DNA of 64,000 nucleotides from Albugo candida (GCA_040437565.1 JBDOQK010000012.1:372001-436000); one strand, 5' to 3'; counted from the first letter of the stretch, positions 50,733-63,097 are shown. The notes: a model not told the origin generated them from the letters alone. A program made the numbers and translations.

Positions 50733-51918
50733 ATGGTCAAATGGATGCGAGACATCCCTGGTCCACTCAATGCCATCATGAAAGCAGACACTAGAGCTAT
50801 CTCTCATGGTCATAACGACTCTGATAGTGCTGATCAGGACGCATCCAGGATAACCAGTTGTTTTGATCACGGACCGTGGGTCGATATGTGCAGGTACATC
50901 AATATCGACGCGAAGTATGGCGAGCTGTATGGTAAGTCAAATATTGCCTCACAAGGAATTGCTCTTAATTACAAGAGTAGGAGGTATTAAGCTCAGTAAA
51001 TTGGAACACACTATTTCAGGCTCTTTGGAGTCAGACGATGCTAGCACTAAGATACAGCAAGTATGTCTTGTGTTCTCAGTGAAGGCATCTACTTGACTCC
51101 ACCTGTGGCTAGCTTATGGTACTGATCAAGTCCATCAGTTACACAGACGAAGAAGTTGTCGCTCGATTTCATGTGCGTCCTTTCCTTTATCAACAGCTAT
51201 AAGGAGACTGATACTTTGATACTGCCAGGATCCAACAGGAGAAGCGTGCGGCTACTTCCATCGAGATTCGGTCAGGCTTCTTAAGCCTGCCCTTAAAGTA
51301 GGCACAGGTCTTTTGCTTGAGCACGTATCGGTACTGGACACATCAATGACAAAGAGACGATTGCTTTCCACGCGTGCGACTCATTGTTATTTGAATATCA
51401 TGTCCCACAACATCAAGCGGGTGTTTGCGTCGTACTCTGACATGGACGGTGCTGATAGAAGTGAAGCGGATCTTGCCATTACTCAATTTCATGAAAGCAT
51501 CAACTCTTCGAGTACTAGTGGTAGAGTAGAAGAATGCAATTCTTTTCAAGGTGAAGTAGAGGTGCTGATCCGGTCGGAGATGGTACAAGATACGATGCGA
51601 GAAATATCATTTCTCTCTCAACGGCAAGTAATCCAGCCAAATCCTCCAGTGCGATCTACTACAGCAATCAGCCAGCCCTCAAAATCAGATAAAGTTCAAT
51701 GGACTTGGACCACTTTGACCAAAAAGCCCCCAGTTCTAAACATCAATGATGAAAAGCATCAAAAGAAACCGCAAATTCGTCCGATTGAAGACATCGTAAC
51801 GCCAATGAACCCGTCGGCGGAGAACGCCAAGAGATTCCGAATATCATCAGAGATTCAGCCTTCGCAGACAGACGCATTGGCACTTCTGAATGAAGAATTA
51901 GAACGTGATGACTGGTGA
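50733..51918 (+). CDS. HROB: HROB/MCM8IP-like homologous recombination OB-fold protein
   Basis: Four exons: 50733-50931, 51020-51060, 51113-51172 and 51229-51918. The start MVKWMRDIPGPLNAIMKA carries the R-x-I/F-P-G-P motif, followed by FDHGPWVDMCRYINIDAKYG. After splicing the OB-fold core reads LMVLIKSISYTDEEVVARFH then DPTGEACGYFHRDSV and GTGLLLEHVSVL, closing with CYLNIMSHNIKRVF. This matches the DUF4539/HROB core (variable linker, DPTG, G-x-L-L-L, YLN..N). HROB loads the MCM8-MCM9 helicase during recombination and crosslink repair. The C-terminal half is disordered with conserved-looking TWTTLTKKPPV. Alternative starts upstream cannot be excluded. Confidence 0.75.
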
Positions 51919-51993
51919 GCATCGAGCCTCATACTTTTTGAATTTTACATAATGCATACGGTACCGTCGATATAACTCGAAAAATAAGCAAAA

Positions 51994-52329
51994 ATGGGCA
52001 AAACGGACTCGGCACCCGATACGTTGGGCAAACTTTTGGAAAGCTGGAAAGCCGAAGAACAAGTTTTGAAAGAGCAGGAACGCCGCATCTATGAATTGGA
52101 GGATTCATATCTGAAAGAAACGATCGTTGAAGGAAATGTGTGGACAGGATGGGGAGAAAGTCGTTCGGCTCCGATACGCTTTCGAAATGCAAACATTCGG
52201 CGGCGGAAACGGCAACGCGAGCAATTACCGATCGTTCTCAGCAAAGAAGAGCAAGAAAAAGTCACTCATTCTCGTTTTGCTTCATTTTCATCCATCACTT
52301 CTCCCGCAGAATATAAAGACACTAAGTGA
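51994..52329 (+). CDS. EAF6: EAF6/MEAF6 subunit of NuA4-type histone acetyltransferase complexes
   Basis: Single exon, 111 residues. The signature is the coiled-coil block LESWKAEEQVLKEQERRIYE then LEDSYLKET and EGNVWTGW, typical of EAF6 (L..Q.Y..E.SYL..T...GN...GW). A basic linker (RRRKRQREQ) and Ser-rich end follow. EAF6 proteins sit in NuA4, HBO1 and MOZ/MORF complexes. It starts only 75 bp after the HROB-like stop, same strand. Confidence 0.88.
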   Translation: MGKTDSAPDTLGKLLESWKAEEQVLKEQERRIYELEDSYLKETIVEGNVWTGWGESRSAPIRFRNANIRRRKRQREQLPIVLSKEEQEKVTHSRFASFSSITSPAEYKDTK

Positions 52330-52586
52330 TGAAATGTAGTACGAAAGTATACGAACGGAGCGGCAGGAGAAGCCAAATTTTTTGCTTTTGCCGTTCGCTT
52401 TGTAATTGACATCCGCGAAGAAGACTTCTCTTCGTTCCTATTACTAACCACTCGTATCCGCGTATTTATTTGAAAGTCGTCAATTTATCCAATCACAACA
52501 TCCGATGCGACTTCTACAGAGTACAACGCTCTAATCTATTCTTGAGATTTGGCTTTCTCTTTCTTGTGGATAACGGACAAAGGATC

Positions 52587-55500
52587 ATGCCCGCGAGCAA
52601 GAAAAGAGTGCAGAACGCACGCGGTACATCTGGAGGACAATATCGTCAGTCTGTCCCTGCAGCGCTTCGAAAATGGGCTCACATTTGGCATGGAGTACGC
52701 ATCGCCGGAGATGACACTTTTATGACGGCCCATATGCCAATAGAGCCCTCAAGCCCATCAAATGAGGTCTCACCGTCCTTCAGCTACACAAATGCCAACC
52801 TCTCACCTCAACTTGTCGATACGCAGACGCCAATGATCCTCAAACGGGTCTCAATTTGGCTTCGATATATCACAAAAAGTCTTGCATGTAAACGTGACGA
52901 CGAGCCTTTATGCACATTCGGCCAAAACAACGGACCGAGGAGCTACCAAAATGTGAAAGACCCAAGCAGTGCAAACAGCAGACGCGCGTTTTTTCGGAGT
53001 AAGGTTGTGCACACATCTAAGCAGTCCTTATTCCCGTCATTACAAACGATTGAGAACCCGAGGAAACGATATAAAGACTCATTGTATGTGCTTTTGAATA
53101 TGCGGTGGCCACTTTTGACGACAGTTTTAAGCGGTGTCTTTATCGTCACAATTATATTCTTTACGTTAATTTTTCAAGTGGTGTGTGGTGAGCCCTCCGG
53201 ATTCTTGGAAGCATTTGATCTCACGTATCAGACGTTTAGCACTGTTGGATTCGGCGTTGTCTCGCCGTTGAAAACGTGTGCAAATATGATGAGCGTCGTT
53301 GTATCATTCTGGTCCATGTTGATCACATCGGCGATCACTGGTCTTGTATTCGCCAAATTCGCCAAACCAAAGGCGAAAGTAGCTTTCAGTCGAGTTTGCG
53401 TCGTCCAACCATACGGCAAGAAATACCTCGCTTTGGTTGTGCGTGTTGCAAACGCTACGCAGTCTCGAGATATCACTCATGATGTGATAATGGAAGCCAA
53501 TTTCAAGCTCAATTTACTTCGTATCGAAAAGAGTAGTGCTGTCGATCCCAAGGTCGAGGATCATTCTGCCGCGGTCGACCGCTTGTGCTCTTACAATTTG
53601 CGATTGTTACAAAACAATTTCGTCACATTTCGAATGGGCGTCGCAGTGGTTCATATCGTTGATGAGCAAAGTCCGTTATACGGAATGACTCGCTCAGATC
53701 TGCTTCAGTCGGATATGATCTTNNNNNNNNNNNNNNNNNNNNNNNNNNNNNNNNNNNNNNNNNNNNNNNNNNNNNNNNNNNNNNNNNNNNNNNNNNNNNN
53801 NNNNNNNNNNNNNNNNNNNNNNGTGATAATGGAAGCCAATTTCAAGCTCAATTTACTTCGTATCGAAAAGAGTAGTGCTGTCGATCCCAAGGTCGAGGAT
53901 CATTCTGCCGCGGTCGACCGCTTGTGCTCTTACAATTTGCGATTGTTACAAAACAATTTCGTCACATTTCGAATGGGCGTCGCAGTGGTTCATATCGTTG
54001 ATGAGCAAAGTCCGTTATACGGAATGACTCGCTCAGATCTGCTTCAGTCGGATATGATCTTGGAAGTTGGGATGGCAGGAGTTGACTCCACTTTGCAAGA
54101 TACCGTCACCGAAAGACATGTGTACACCGCAAGAGATGTCAGGTGGGGATATCGATTTTCAGAATTACTTGATTTTGACGAAGTGAATGCCGAAGTTGTG
54201 ATGGATTTTGAGAAATTGAGTAAGACATATCTCGCTCCAATCGAAGAAAGTCGATATGTTACAAAGAAGTCACAACGTTCATCAAAAGCGAATGGAGACC
54301 CGAATATTTCTCAAAGCGCTGGAGAACCGATAAACGGATCAACACGTGGCGACTTTCCCATCGGTGGGATTGATGTTGAAAGTAGAGGACGGAGCGCCAT
54401 CAAACCACGAAGAGCGAGTGTATGTCGGACCAAATATGAAGGTGGCGATCAAATTGACTCAGGCAGTTGTCATCCTTATTACAATTCAGTCGTGCTCCGT
54501 CGATATTCTCGATCCGCTTCTCTTGGCTCTAGTGTCGTAGACACACCCATACAAGTTCGCAAACAATCAAAATGTTCTTTTGCAATGGAGCCACTTTTTG
54601 AATCGCTTCTTAAACCATCAGTTGGGACGCAACGGCTACCGAAAATGGAAGGAGTTGAAGACAGTTCACAAAGAACTCATCGAAATACTCCTACAATCGC
54701 TTGTTCTGGGCGTATCCGGCAAGAGAATAGCGCTACGGACGATACGTTTCTGGCACCATCACAACGTCAAAAGAAGAAACTACAATCTCAATTGGCTGGA
54801 GATGCCACTAGTGATGATGAAGAAGATCAAGACGATGATGNNNNNNNNNNNNNNNNNNNNNNNNNNNNNNNNNNNNNNNNNNNNNNNNNNNNNNNNNNNN
54901 NNNNNNNNNNNNNNNNNNNNNNNNNNNNNNNNNNNNNNNNTTCACAAAGAACTCATCGAAATACTCCTACAATCGCTTGTTCTGGGCGTATCCGGCAAGA
55001 GAATAGCGCTACGGACGATACGTTTCTGGCACCATCACAACGTCAAAAGAAGAAACTACAATCTCAATTGGCTGGAGATGCCACTAGTGATGATGAAGAA
55101 GATCAAGACGATGATGAGGATGATGAAAATGATGCTGAGAGCACCGGTGATATTCAGGACAGCCCCGCGAATAAACAGGTCAACTTGAGTCGCACTTCAT
55201 CAAAAGCTATACTCAAGTTCTCTTCGGAGCGAGGCCACAGCCATTCTGTGTTTCCTCCTGAATTACCAAAGCGAGAATCTCCACAAATTACCCGATCTCG
55301 TGCAATCAATTACTCCAATGTCTCCGTCGACGTCCAAGATACTCCACGATTTGTTCGCATTCGTCCAATTCGTATTCCGAAATCGTACAGCTTTATGCGN
55401 NNNNNNNNNNNNNNNNNNNNNNNNNNNNNNNNNNNNNNNNNNNNNNNNNNNNNNNNNNNNNNNNNNNNNNNNNNNNNNNNNNNNNNNNNNNNNNNNNNNG

Positions 55501-56982
55501 GATGATGAAAATGATGCTGAGAGCACCGGTGATATTCAGGACAGCCCCGCGAATAAACAGGTCAACTTGAGTCGCACTTCATCAAAAGCTATACTCAAGT
55601 TCTCTTCGGAGCGAGGCCACAGCCATTCTGTGTTTCCTCCTGAATTACCAAAGCGAGAATCTCCACAAATTACCCGATCTCGTGCAATCAATTACTCCAA
55701 TGTCTCCGTCGACGTCCAAGATACTCCACGATTTGTTCGCATTCGTCCAATTCGTATTCCGAAATCGTACAGCTTTATGCGTTTGTATCACAGCGCACTG
55801 TATGAGCGGTGGCCTCGCATTATCGTCATTATGATTATCTGCTTTCTCGGCATCAATACAGTATTTGCCATTCTCTACTGGCTTGATCGGGATGCTTTTG
55901 AGGTCAGTGATGCCCTTCAAGTCACGTCGTTCGAAAAGGCTTTCTACATGAGCGTTCACACGTTGTCGACTGTCGGGTACGGTTCTGTCGCACCAACAGC
56001 GAAATCGGTGTATCTCAATCTTTGCGTAATGATGGAATCTGTAGTAGGATTAATTACAGTCACAATCATCACAGGAATCGCTTGGTCCAAATTTGCGCGT
56101 CCGAGAGCACATATTCATTTCTCCTCCAATATTATCATTTCAACGTTTTACGGGCATCGCTGTTTGATGTTTCGTGCTGCAAACACTCGACATAGCGGTG
56201 ATGTTCACGAGAACTTTTTCCGCATCGGTGTCATCCTTACAAACCGAAAGACAGGCTTACGCCAAGTGTATGACGTCCCGCTAGTGACGCCAGAGTGGCC
56301 ATCGATCAAGCTTCCAGCCACATTGATCCACATAATCGACATACATTCTCCGTTTTATCGGTTTAATTCGACAGAAGACTTGTCGAGTGCTCGGGTCGCG
56401 CTGATTGCGCTCATGACAGGTCTCGATACGACATTTGCCGAAAATGTATATGCTCGAAAAATGTATTTTTGGGATGATTTTGCATTCGATCAGCAATTTG
56501 CAGACTTTGCGACCATATCAAGCGAGGGAATTCATGTNNNNNNNNNNNNNNNNNNNNNNNNNNNNNNNNNNNNNNNNNNNNNNNNNNNNNNNNNNNNNNN
56601 NNNNNNNNNNNNNNNNNNNNNNNNNNNNNNNNNNNNNCCATCGATCAAGCTTCCAGCCACATTGATCCACATAATCGACATACATTCTCCGTTTTATCGG
56701 TTTAATTCGACAGAAGACTTGTCGAGTGCTCGGGTCGCGCTGATTGCGCTCATGACAGGTCTCGATACGACATTTGCCGAAAATGTATATGCTCGAAAAA
56801 TGTATTTTTGGGATGATTTTGCATTCGATCAGCAATTTGCAGACTTTGCGACCATATCAAGCGAGGGAATTCATGTGAATTTCAGGTATTTTGATCAGCT
56901 TGTACCCTTTACCTGGCAAGAACAAGACGAGCACGAGCAAAAAGGAGAGCTAGGGCAAAAGTTGGGCTGGCAATTCCTTTGA
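52587..56982 (+). CDS. Tandem (two-unit) inward-rectifier-type K+ channel, spanning four gaps
   Basis: One continuous plus-strand frame encodes two Kir-like units. Unit 1: M1 (MRWPLLTTVLSGVFIVTIIF), a pore loop YQTFSTVGFG flanked by Cys on each side (QVVCGE before, LKTCAN after, as in Kir), M2 (MLITSAITGLVFAKFAKP) and an Ig-like cytosolic domain (AKVAFSRVCVVQPYGKKYL, ALVVRVANA). A long Ser- and Asp-rich linker follows. Unit 2: M1 (RWPRIIVIMIICFLGINTVF), pore HTLSTVGYG, M2 (VVGLITVTIITGIAWSKFAR) and a second cytosolic domain (HIHFSSNIIISTFYGHRCLM, FRAANTRHSG) to the stop. Two units per chain would assemble as a dimer. Start could be upstream of ATG 52587. Four 100-N gaps with flanking overlaps inflate the length. 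Confidence 0.85.
53484..54061. repeat. 239-bp direct repeat flanking a 100-N gap in the Kir gene
   Basis: Bases 53484-53722 recur at 53823-54061 around 53723-53822 (N). The repeated part is the first cytosolic domain (VIMEANFKLNLLRIEK to LLQSDMI), so it appears twice in the uncorrected reading only. Confidence 0.9.
54665..55116. repeat. 176-bp direct repeat flanking a 100-N gap in the Kir gene
   Basis: Bases 54665-54840 recur at 54941-55116 around 100 N (54841-54940), in the Ser/Asp-rich linker between the two channel units. Confidence 0.9.
55118..55781. repeat. 282-bp direct repeat flanking a 100-N gap in the Kir gene
   Basis: Bases 55118-55399 recur at 55500-55781 around 100 N (55400-55499), covering the end of the acidic linker up to KSYSFMR just before the second M1. 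Confidence 0.9.
56299..56876. repeat. 239-bp direct repeat flanking a 100-N gap in the Kir gene
   Basis: Bases 56299-56537 recur at 56638-56876 around 100 N (56538-56637), in the second cytosolic domain (IKLPATLIHIIDIHSPFYR to SSEGIH). Confidence 0.9.
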
Positions 56983-57087
56983 TCCGGAAGCTCAAGGAAC
57001 CAATCAGTATGTAATATACGTAAAAGCACTGTTGTGATTGGCGGAATCTGTCTTATCAAGTCTACTTGGGCTCGCAGTATTTTGTAA

Positions 57088-59036
57088 ATGCGCTCCATCA
57101 TCGACTGGAGTGACGCGCTTGCGTTTACAATCTGTATGCTTCATATAGCTGTGTGCCCCTATACAAAAGTCGAAGAGAGTTTCAATCTTCAAGCTACGCA
57201 CGATTTCCTGCTGAATGGACTCACTGCCCCTTTGAATGCGACCAATTTTGATCATATCACCTTTCCTGGTGTTGTTCCACGCACGTTTATCGGTGCCATT
57301 TTCCTGACCATCCTGTCCTATCCGATCAAATACGTGCTGTATGACATGATACAGTGCTGCTCGATCTGGTCGATTCAAATCATTGTACGCTGCATGCTCG
57401 CATTCGCCGGCTGGATTGCATTGTGCGCCTTGAAACGCAGCATTTCGAGTCGATTTGGGAAGGTAGACATCTGCTGAGGCGATAGGTATCAACTGCTTTT
57501 GACCGTATTGTAGGACACTGCTACTTGTTTCATACTTATTTGCTCGAGTCAATTCCATCTCTTTTACTATTTGGGAAGAACACTACCAAATATGTTTGCT
57601 TTTGTATGCAAAGTTTGTATGTAATTGAATGAATTTATTTGAAATGTTGTATAGATATTGATACTATTTGGCTATTCTGCGTGGCTCAAAGTACGTTTTC
57701 CGTCATGTTCCTCGGGTTCCAATAGCTTTATCCAACTCGTAGAATGATCCGAAATCCGTCATTTGGCTGTTTGTATTCACTACGATCATTTTTCGGAGCG
57801 ACACGAGCTTTTTATTTGCTCCAATTCTTCTCAATTTGCTCGTGACGAACGCAATCTCATTCTGGAAGACCATTCAGCACGGCCTTATCGCATCGTTTAT
57901 TGCGCTTTTCGTTACAATCTCAGTGGATTCTTACTATTGGTACGCTACAGGTAGATCTCTCTTTCTATGCATTGACGACTACTGTCAAGGAATCGATGGG
58001 TATGGCCGGAAGGCGAGGTTTTGTGGTACAATACTGTTCAGAACAAGAGTCACGAGTGGGGAACAATGCCATTTCTGTGGTATTTCTACTCCGCATTACC
58101 TCGTACACTCCTTACAACGGTATGCCTCCTGCCATTTGGTGTGAGGTAAGACACGCGCGTCACAAAACTTCCACTAACTCTTCATGTATTAGTCCTCTTC
58201 TCAGCGCTGCTGTCTCTTGCAGATCCTACCAACAGCTCAGAGAGCTGTTTTCAGTCTTTCCCCTTTTCGACTGGACGTGTGTGGGCATCCTTGGACCAGT
58301 TCTCTTGTATATCGCTCTGTACTCATTCCTTCCTCACAAGGAAACGCGATTCATTTTCAGTACGATCCCAATCTTCAACTTGGTATCGGCGATTGTATGT
58401 GATTGAATGCGTGTCTATGCACTCGTGTTTTCATTTCGATACTCTTAGGGAATGACGAGGATATATCGTCGTCGCATCAAGGTACCGCACACATTGCCCA
58501 CGAGCATTGACTTATGACGCCAACACTGCAGCGTCAATGGCCTTTCATCGTTGCAGTCACATTGCTGGCGATCGCATCTTTTGGCGTCATCATATTTATC
58601 GCTATATCGCGAGTCAACTATCCAGGTGAGCAGCAGACGTGGTCGAATTCCCCACCGTTTGATGACATTGGCTTTAGGCGGACGAGCGCTTGCCTGGCTG
58701 CATGAAGTTGCATCACATGAGAGCTCTTCTCTAAAAAGTGTGTATATCGATACTGCAGCGGCGATAAACGGTGTTAGCCGCTTTGGAGAAATATATCGTC
58801 CAAATTGGACATACGTCAAAGATGAAGACGTCGATTTGGATCGGGATTGGTTTGCATTCGATTATATCATTTCCATCAAATCTCTCGGTAAAATTCCAGC
58901 AAATAAAAAGCGGTCGATCGTGAAAATGGGCTCATCTTCAGGCCTCAATGAAAACGATATAGGATGGTGGTATTTGAGGTTTTTGGTGAAAGCGCCAGAG
59001 CTTCTCGTCTACAATGTCACGCAAAAAAATGGCTAA
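57088..59036 (+). CDS. ALG12: ALG12 alpha-1,6-mannosyltransferase (dolichol-P-mannose dependent)
   Basis: ER enzyme that adds the eighth mannose to the lipid-linked N-glycan precursor. Exon 1 (57088-57462) has the GT22 signature [20 protein letters not shown] and [15 protein letters not shown]. Later exons, joined through short introns, give [54 protein letters not shown] joined to [20 protein letters not shown] with [40 protein letters not shown], then [19 protein letters not shown] and [20 protein letters not shown]. This is a complete match to ALG12 with multi-pass topology. At least seven introns are needed. Confidence 0.92.
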
Positions 59037-59330
59037 AGGAGAGGGCGCAAGCGGGCCAGGTCGATTGAATGCACTGATATTGCCTCTCTTTATTGCTCGT
59101 TCGCTACAATTTTCGCTGTCTTGGGAGTACTCTCCTACATGCTTCGCTCGCTCAAGGCTTGGGAACATCCGGTGGATCGATGATGGATCGCACGTTATAT
59201 CGCTTGTGCTGGTGGTAAGTCGTTACTACACTCATACCAAATGTGGTCTTCATATAATATCGTCAGTATGCAATTACTTGTGGTCTTGTCAAATGTCAAT
59301 TCAGCACTGTACCCGGAATATCTCAATCAT
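59029..59330 (+). CDS. Possible small membrane protein downstream of ALG12
   Basis: A coding-like hydrophobic stretch reads CSFATIFAVLGVLSYMLRSL and KAWEHPVDR. A second segment, spliced from HVISLVLV (donor GTAAGT near 59215, acceptor CGTCAG at 59269) reads YAITCGLVKCQFSTVPGIS and stops near 59330. The frames of the two parts differ, so an additional junction near 59185 would be needed. It would overlap the 3' end of the convergent THUMP gene by about 30 bp. Family unknown; could be a tail-like small ER protein. Confidence 0.25.
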
Positions 59331-60096
59331 GATAACGACTGAGGGCTTTGTCAGATTCACTTTGTGGAGCGGATCCATTTCCGACACACACGCATTGATC
59401 ACGTCCATCGACTTGATATGAGTGCAATTTCTTCGTTTTACTTCCACGCAATACTCAATCGGGGAGGCTGATTTGTGATACCCACGCTTTTGAATAAGCT
59501 CTTTGGCGGTTTGCTGAATCTCATTGATGCTCGCATGTCCGATCTTCTCCAAAGGAATTAAACGATTGATAAATCGCGAAGGAATCTCTTTACTTTCTTC
59601 CAATTCTTCAAAAAATCGGATTATGAGCGCTTCCACCGAAACAGTTGTATCCACGCATTTCAGGAGAATAACACCTTTCACACCAGTGTCCAGCGGTGTA
59701 AAACGACCTGTAACTCTCTTTTTGGCATTCGATCGAAGCTCCTGAACCTCTGCGTCGAGTGTCGCCTGTACAGAAGACAAAGGAGACGCAGTGGAAGTGC
59801 ACTCAGTGCTCTCTTTGGACCCAAAGTATCTATCTGCAGCCTCATTGAGGAGATTCAGTGCATCTCGGATTGTTTGCTTTTCTTTGGATCGATCACATGT
59901 GAGCAAGACGCCTTGTGATCCTTTTGCGGCCGACGCATTGGCATTATAGCTTGTATTTCGATTCTATTGCATCGTTCAGTTATAAGGTACGCATTTTTGG
60001 GATTGCATGCGCCGCAATGCTTACTTTTGCGTCCACAGCACCGGTCTTCCATTGCTTCTTACGCTTTACTCGGACGTCATTGGCATCCTTCGACAT
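59301..60096 (-). CDS. THUMP-domain protein (THUMPD1/Tan1-like tRNA acetylation adaptor)
   Basis: Exon 1 (60096 to about 60025) encodes MSKDANDVRVKRKKQWKTGA; a GTAAGC donor and CAATAG acceptor join it to RNTSYNANASAAKGSQGVLL and TCDRSKEKQTIRDALNLLNE. This G-x-x-G-x-L-x-T-C...REA/RDA-LL pattern is the THUMPD1/Tan1 start. The THUMP domain follows (VDTTVSVEALIIRFFEELEE, SRFINRLIPLEKIGHASI, YCVEVKRRNCTHIKSMDVIN, KVNLTKPSVVIMIEIFRVQC). Such proteins help the NAT10/Kre33 acetyltransferase place N4-acetylcytidine on tRNA. Length 220 to 230 residues is typical. Confidence 0.88.
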
Positions 60097-60167
60097 CCTA
60101 TCAATTAATACGTTCTGTACATTGGCTATCCGAATACTAGCCGTACCTCTTCCGACCCGAATTCCAA

Positions 60168-62889
60168 ATGGATGCGAACCCAAGCAAACGATTATCGTCT
60201 TTATTCCAGCATGACGCTCGCACGACTGCACCTCAAACACAAGGAAATGACGTATTGAGATACACTGCCCCTCAGGAACCCCCAAATAGCTCCATTTTCA
60301 CGTCGCCAGCGACTGTAAATCCATCAAATGCTCCGGTTTCCATCATCTACAGCACAACGATAACGTTATATCAATATAATAAAGCCTCAGGAAAGTATAT
60401 CTCCATAGGCGATAGTGTCTCAAACGCGCCATCTATCGGATGTGTGATTCTTGGCTCTGTCACTGCATACAATCTCTTACTTTACACGGCAACAAAGCAA
60501 CATATCGCACAGCTTCCCCTTCATTTTACCACATTTAAGCCCACTTTACAACCCAAATTGTATATAAACTTCTATGATCCATCCGGTGTGAATTGGAGCA
60601 TGCGATTCGCTTCTGAAACCCAATTAATGGAGTTTACAACGTGCTGCTTTCTCGTCAAAATACATTGTGAAATATGGGGAAAAGACCGACTTTTGTATAC
60701 AAAATCGGGCACTTTGGCTCTTGAGGTGCTTCAAGAAGATCTGATTCACGTCAATGAGAAACAGAATACGGTCCAAGCGGGCGATACGGTAGCTGTCTCG
60801 TTTCAGTGCTGGCGAATGGTTGGAGACGCGACTGTGAATCCTATGGAAATTATCAAAAAGTATCCGCCAACATTTGAGAAGAGCGGAGAAAAATATTATA
60901 AATTTCGAGTCGGTGATAAAACGGCTCATAATGACGCTGTTTCTTCACTGGTCGATGAGACTGTGCATGGAATGCGCAAAGGAGGTCGACGGATGCTGTT
61001 AGCGCCGCCAAAAAAGACCAACGGAGAAGATTGGTACCTTTTGCAAGTCTCAGTGATAAAAGTAAAAGCAAAGACGAAAGAAAGTAAACTGAAAAGTATC
61101 GATGCAAAAGAGAAAAAGGTCGTGCTCAAAGACGAGATCGAAGCTTTTGAAGAGAAACCTGTCAAGCACAGCTCGTTTTCTTCTCAGCAAGAGCGAAGAA
61201 AAGAAGGTTTAGAGGATGAGTTGGAGATAAGAGAATACAAGCTATTACGTCGTGAGAAGGAATTCCAGCAAGCACTAAGTGCCCAAGAACAGCAGCAGCG
61301 TCTTCCCCTGGGCGCCTCAGCGCTGTATGGGGTCGGAACGCTCAATGCTTCTCACTACACTTCCGGAAAGCCCATCGACACGCTGATGATGGAAGTGCAT
61401 GCAAAATTGGATCATATCATTCGCTCAATGCCCGTTCATGCGAATCGCTCGGCCACGATCAGTTTTGGAACTCCGACGAAAGTGACTTCCATTCTCGACG
61501 GCGTGGAACGTTTAGCGCATGAAAATGAACGTCTGCTACTTCAAATCAATACACAACACGAATCCTTCCAATCGTACGAGAAGCGATGTGAAGAAATGAT
61601 GTATCAGCTTCAGAAAACGCAGGAGGAAAAGCGATTTACTGATGTGAAGTATCAGCAAATGATGACGCAACACGCAAATTGGCAGCAAGAAGTAGCGACG
61701 CTAACAAGTGCTCGAGACACAGCCATCACCCAAACCAATCGCTTACACGGCGAATACCAGCAGCTATTAAATGCTTTCTATCAGAAGCAGCAAGTATCAT
61801 GTACGCTATCTCGTTCGTCTCCTTGTTGCGTGGCTGAGTGTCTGTGATTGTTCTATAGCCGACGCTGAAGAGCGAGCGGAAGAGCTCATGTTTGAGCGGA
61901 AGACCCGAACACGACTCGAAAAAGAGCTGGCAACACAGGCACAGAGTGCCTCCCTCATGGAGCAAGAGCTCGTTTTACTTCGCAAACAATTGGAAATCGC
62001 TCAAAAACTGAGAGAATCAGAAGCTTTATCACAAGCTTCCGATTTTGAAAATCAATTGTTGGCGCAAAAACAGATTTTGAAGCAAACAGAGCAGAAAATG
62101 CACAAAATGGAACAGGAGATGGATAATAGTCATCGTGTCAACCAGCAGGAGAAGGATGAAGAGGTCCAGAACGTCGTTACCGAATGGAAGATGAAGTTGG
62201 GGCAAGTTGAGATGGAATCGAGTCGCTTGGAGGATGAAAACCAGGCTCTGAAAACGCAGATTGAACATCTTCGTGTGGAGATGGGTCGAGGCGACGAATC
62301 CAACAGTGCTGTTGTAACTGAAGCTTCTCTATTTGGTGAAGATTCAGGCGCCGATTTTGAGAATTCCCAGAGGCTTTTTGACCGAATTGAGCTGTTACAG
62401 CAACGTGTACATGAATTGGAACAAGAGAAATTCGCTCGTGTGCAACAAGAACTCGAAGGAACGGGCATTTCTGATTTTCATCGCGGGAACAATATCGGTC
62501 ACGATGAAAAAGCGACTGAATTGGAGAAAGAGCTTGCCGATCAACGAGCTCTAGTGAGGTCGCTAACAGATCAATTGGCTCAAGCGAGCTTACCGAATTC
62601 GAATGAGGATACACGACGCTTTGTTTTATTGTACAAAGACGTTGTCAATGACATGTTTTTCCGGATCCAAGATGCAATCGAAACTAGTCGAACAGATAGT
62701 GAGATGGACGATGATACGAGCCAGCAGATATCTGCTCGGATACGCAAAGTGATGAAGCAAAGCACTCGAGAATTGATGCAGCGACTCGAATCTAAAGTTG
62801 TTCCCGAGCCTTCTGATACGAAAGTATCGGATGGTTCATTGAACGTCAGACACGGAGCCGAGAACTTGGACATCAATGATGGAAGCTAG
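60168..62889 (+). CDS. FKBP15: FKBP15-like protein (WH1-like + FKBP-type domain + long coiled coil)
   Basis: Two exons split near 61802 (donor T|GTACGC) and 61858 (acceptor TCTATAG). The N-terminal WH1-like domain is seen in YSTTITLYQYNKASGKYISI, CVILGSVTAYNLLLYTATKQ and VNWSMRFASETQLMEF. A second domain (KSGTLALEVLQEDLIHVNEK, AGDTVAVSFQCWRM, MRKGGRRMLLAPP) fits an FKBP-type PPIase fold, possibly without catalytic residues. The rest, about 450 residues, is coiled coil (LEKELATQAQSASLMEQELV, LQQRVHELEQEK). FKBP15 family proteins act in endosome and actin dynamics. Domain order matches animal FKBP15. Confidence 0.8.
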
Positions 62890-63097
62890 AAGCCTTCAAA
62901 GCGTTTGGAATGCGTTATATAACCGCTGAACATCGTGTTTGCTGGCTAGTGTGTGTATTACGATACAAGTACAACAAGATTGATCTCATTGAGCTCATAT
63001 CTCACTCTTCTTTGTACTCATCGCCCATGGTTTCCTCTATCGTTCCCTTCAATTCGAGCCTATAGAACCCAAAGTATGAGAAGCGCTTTCATCGGAC

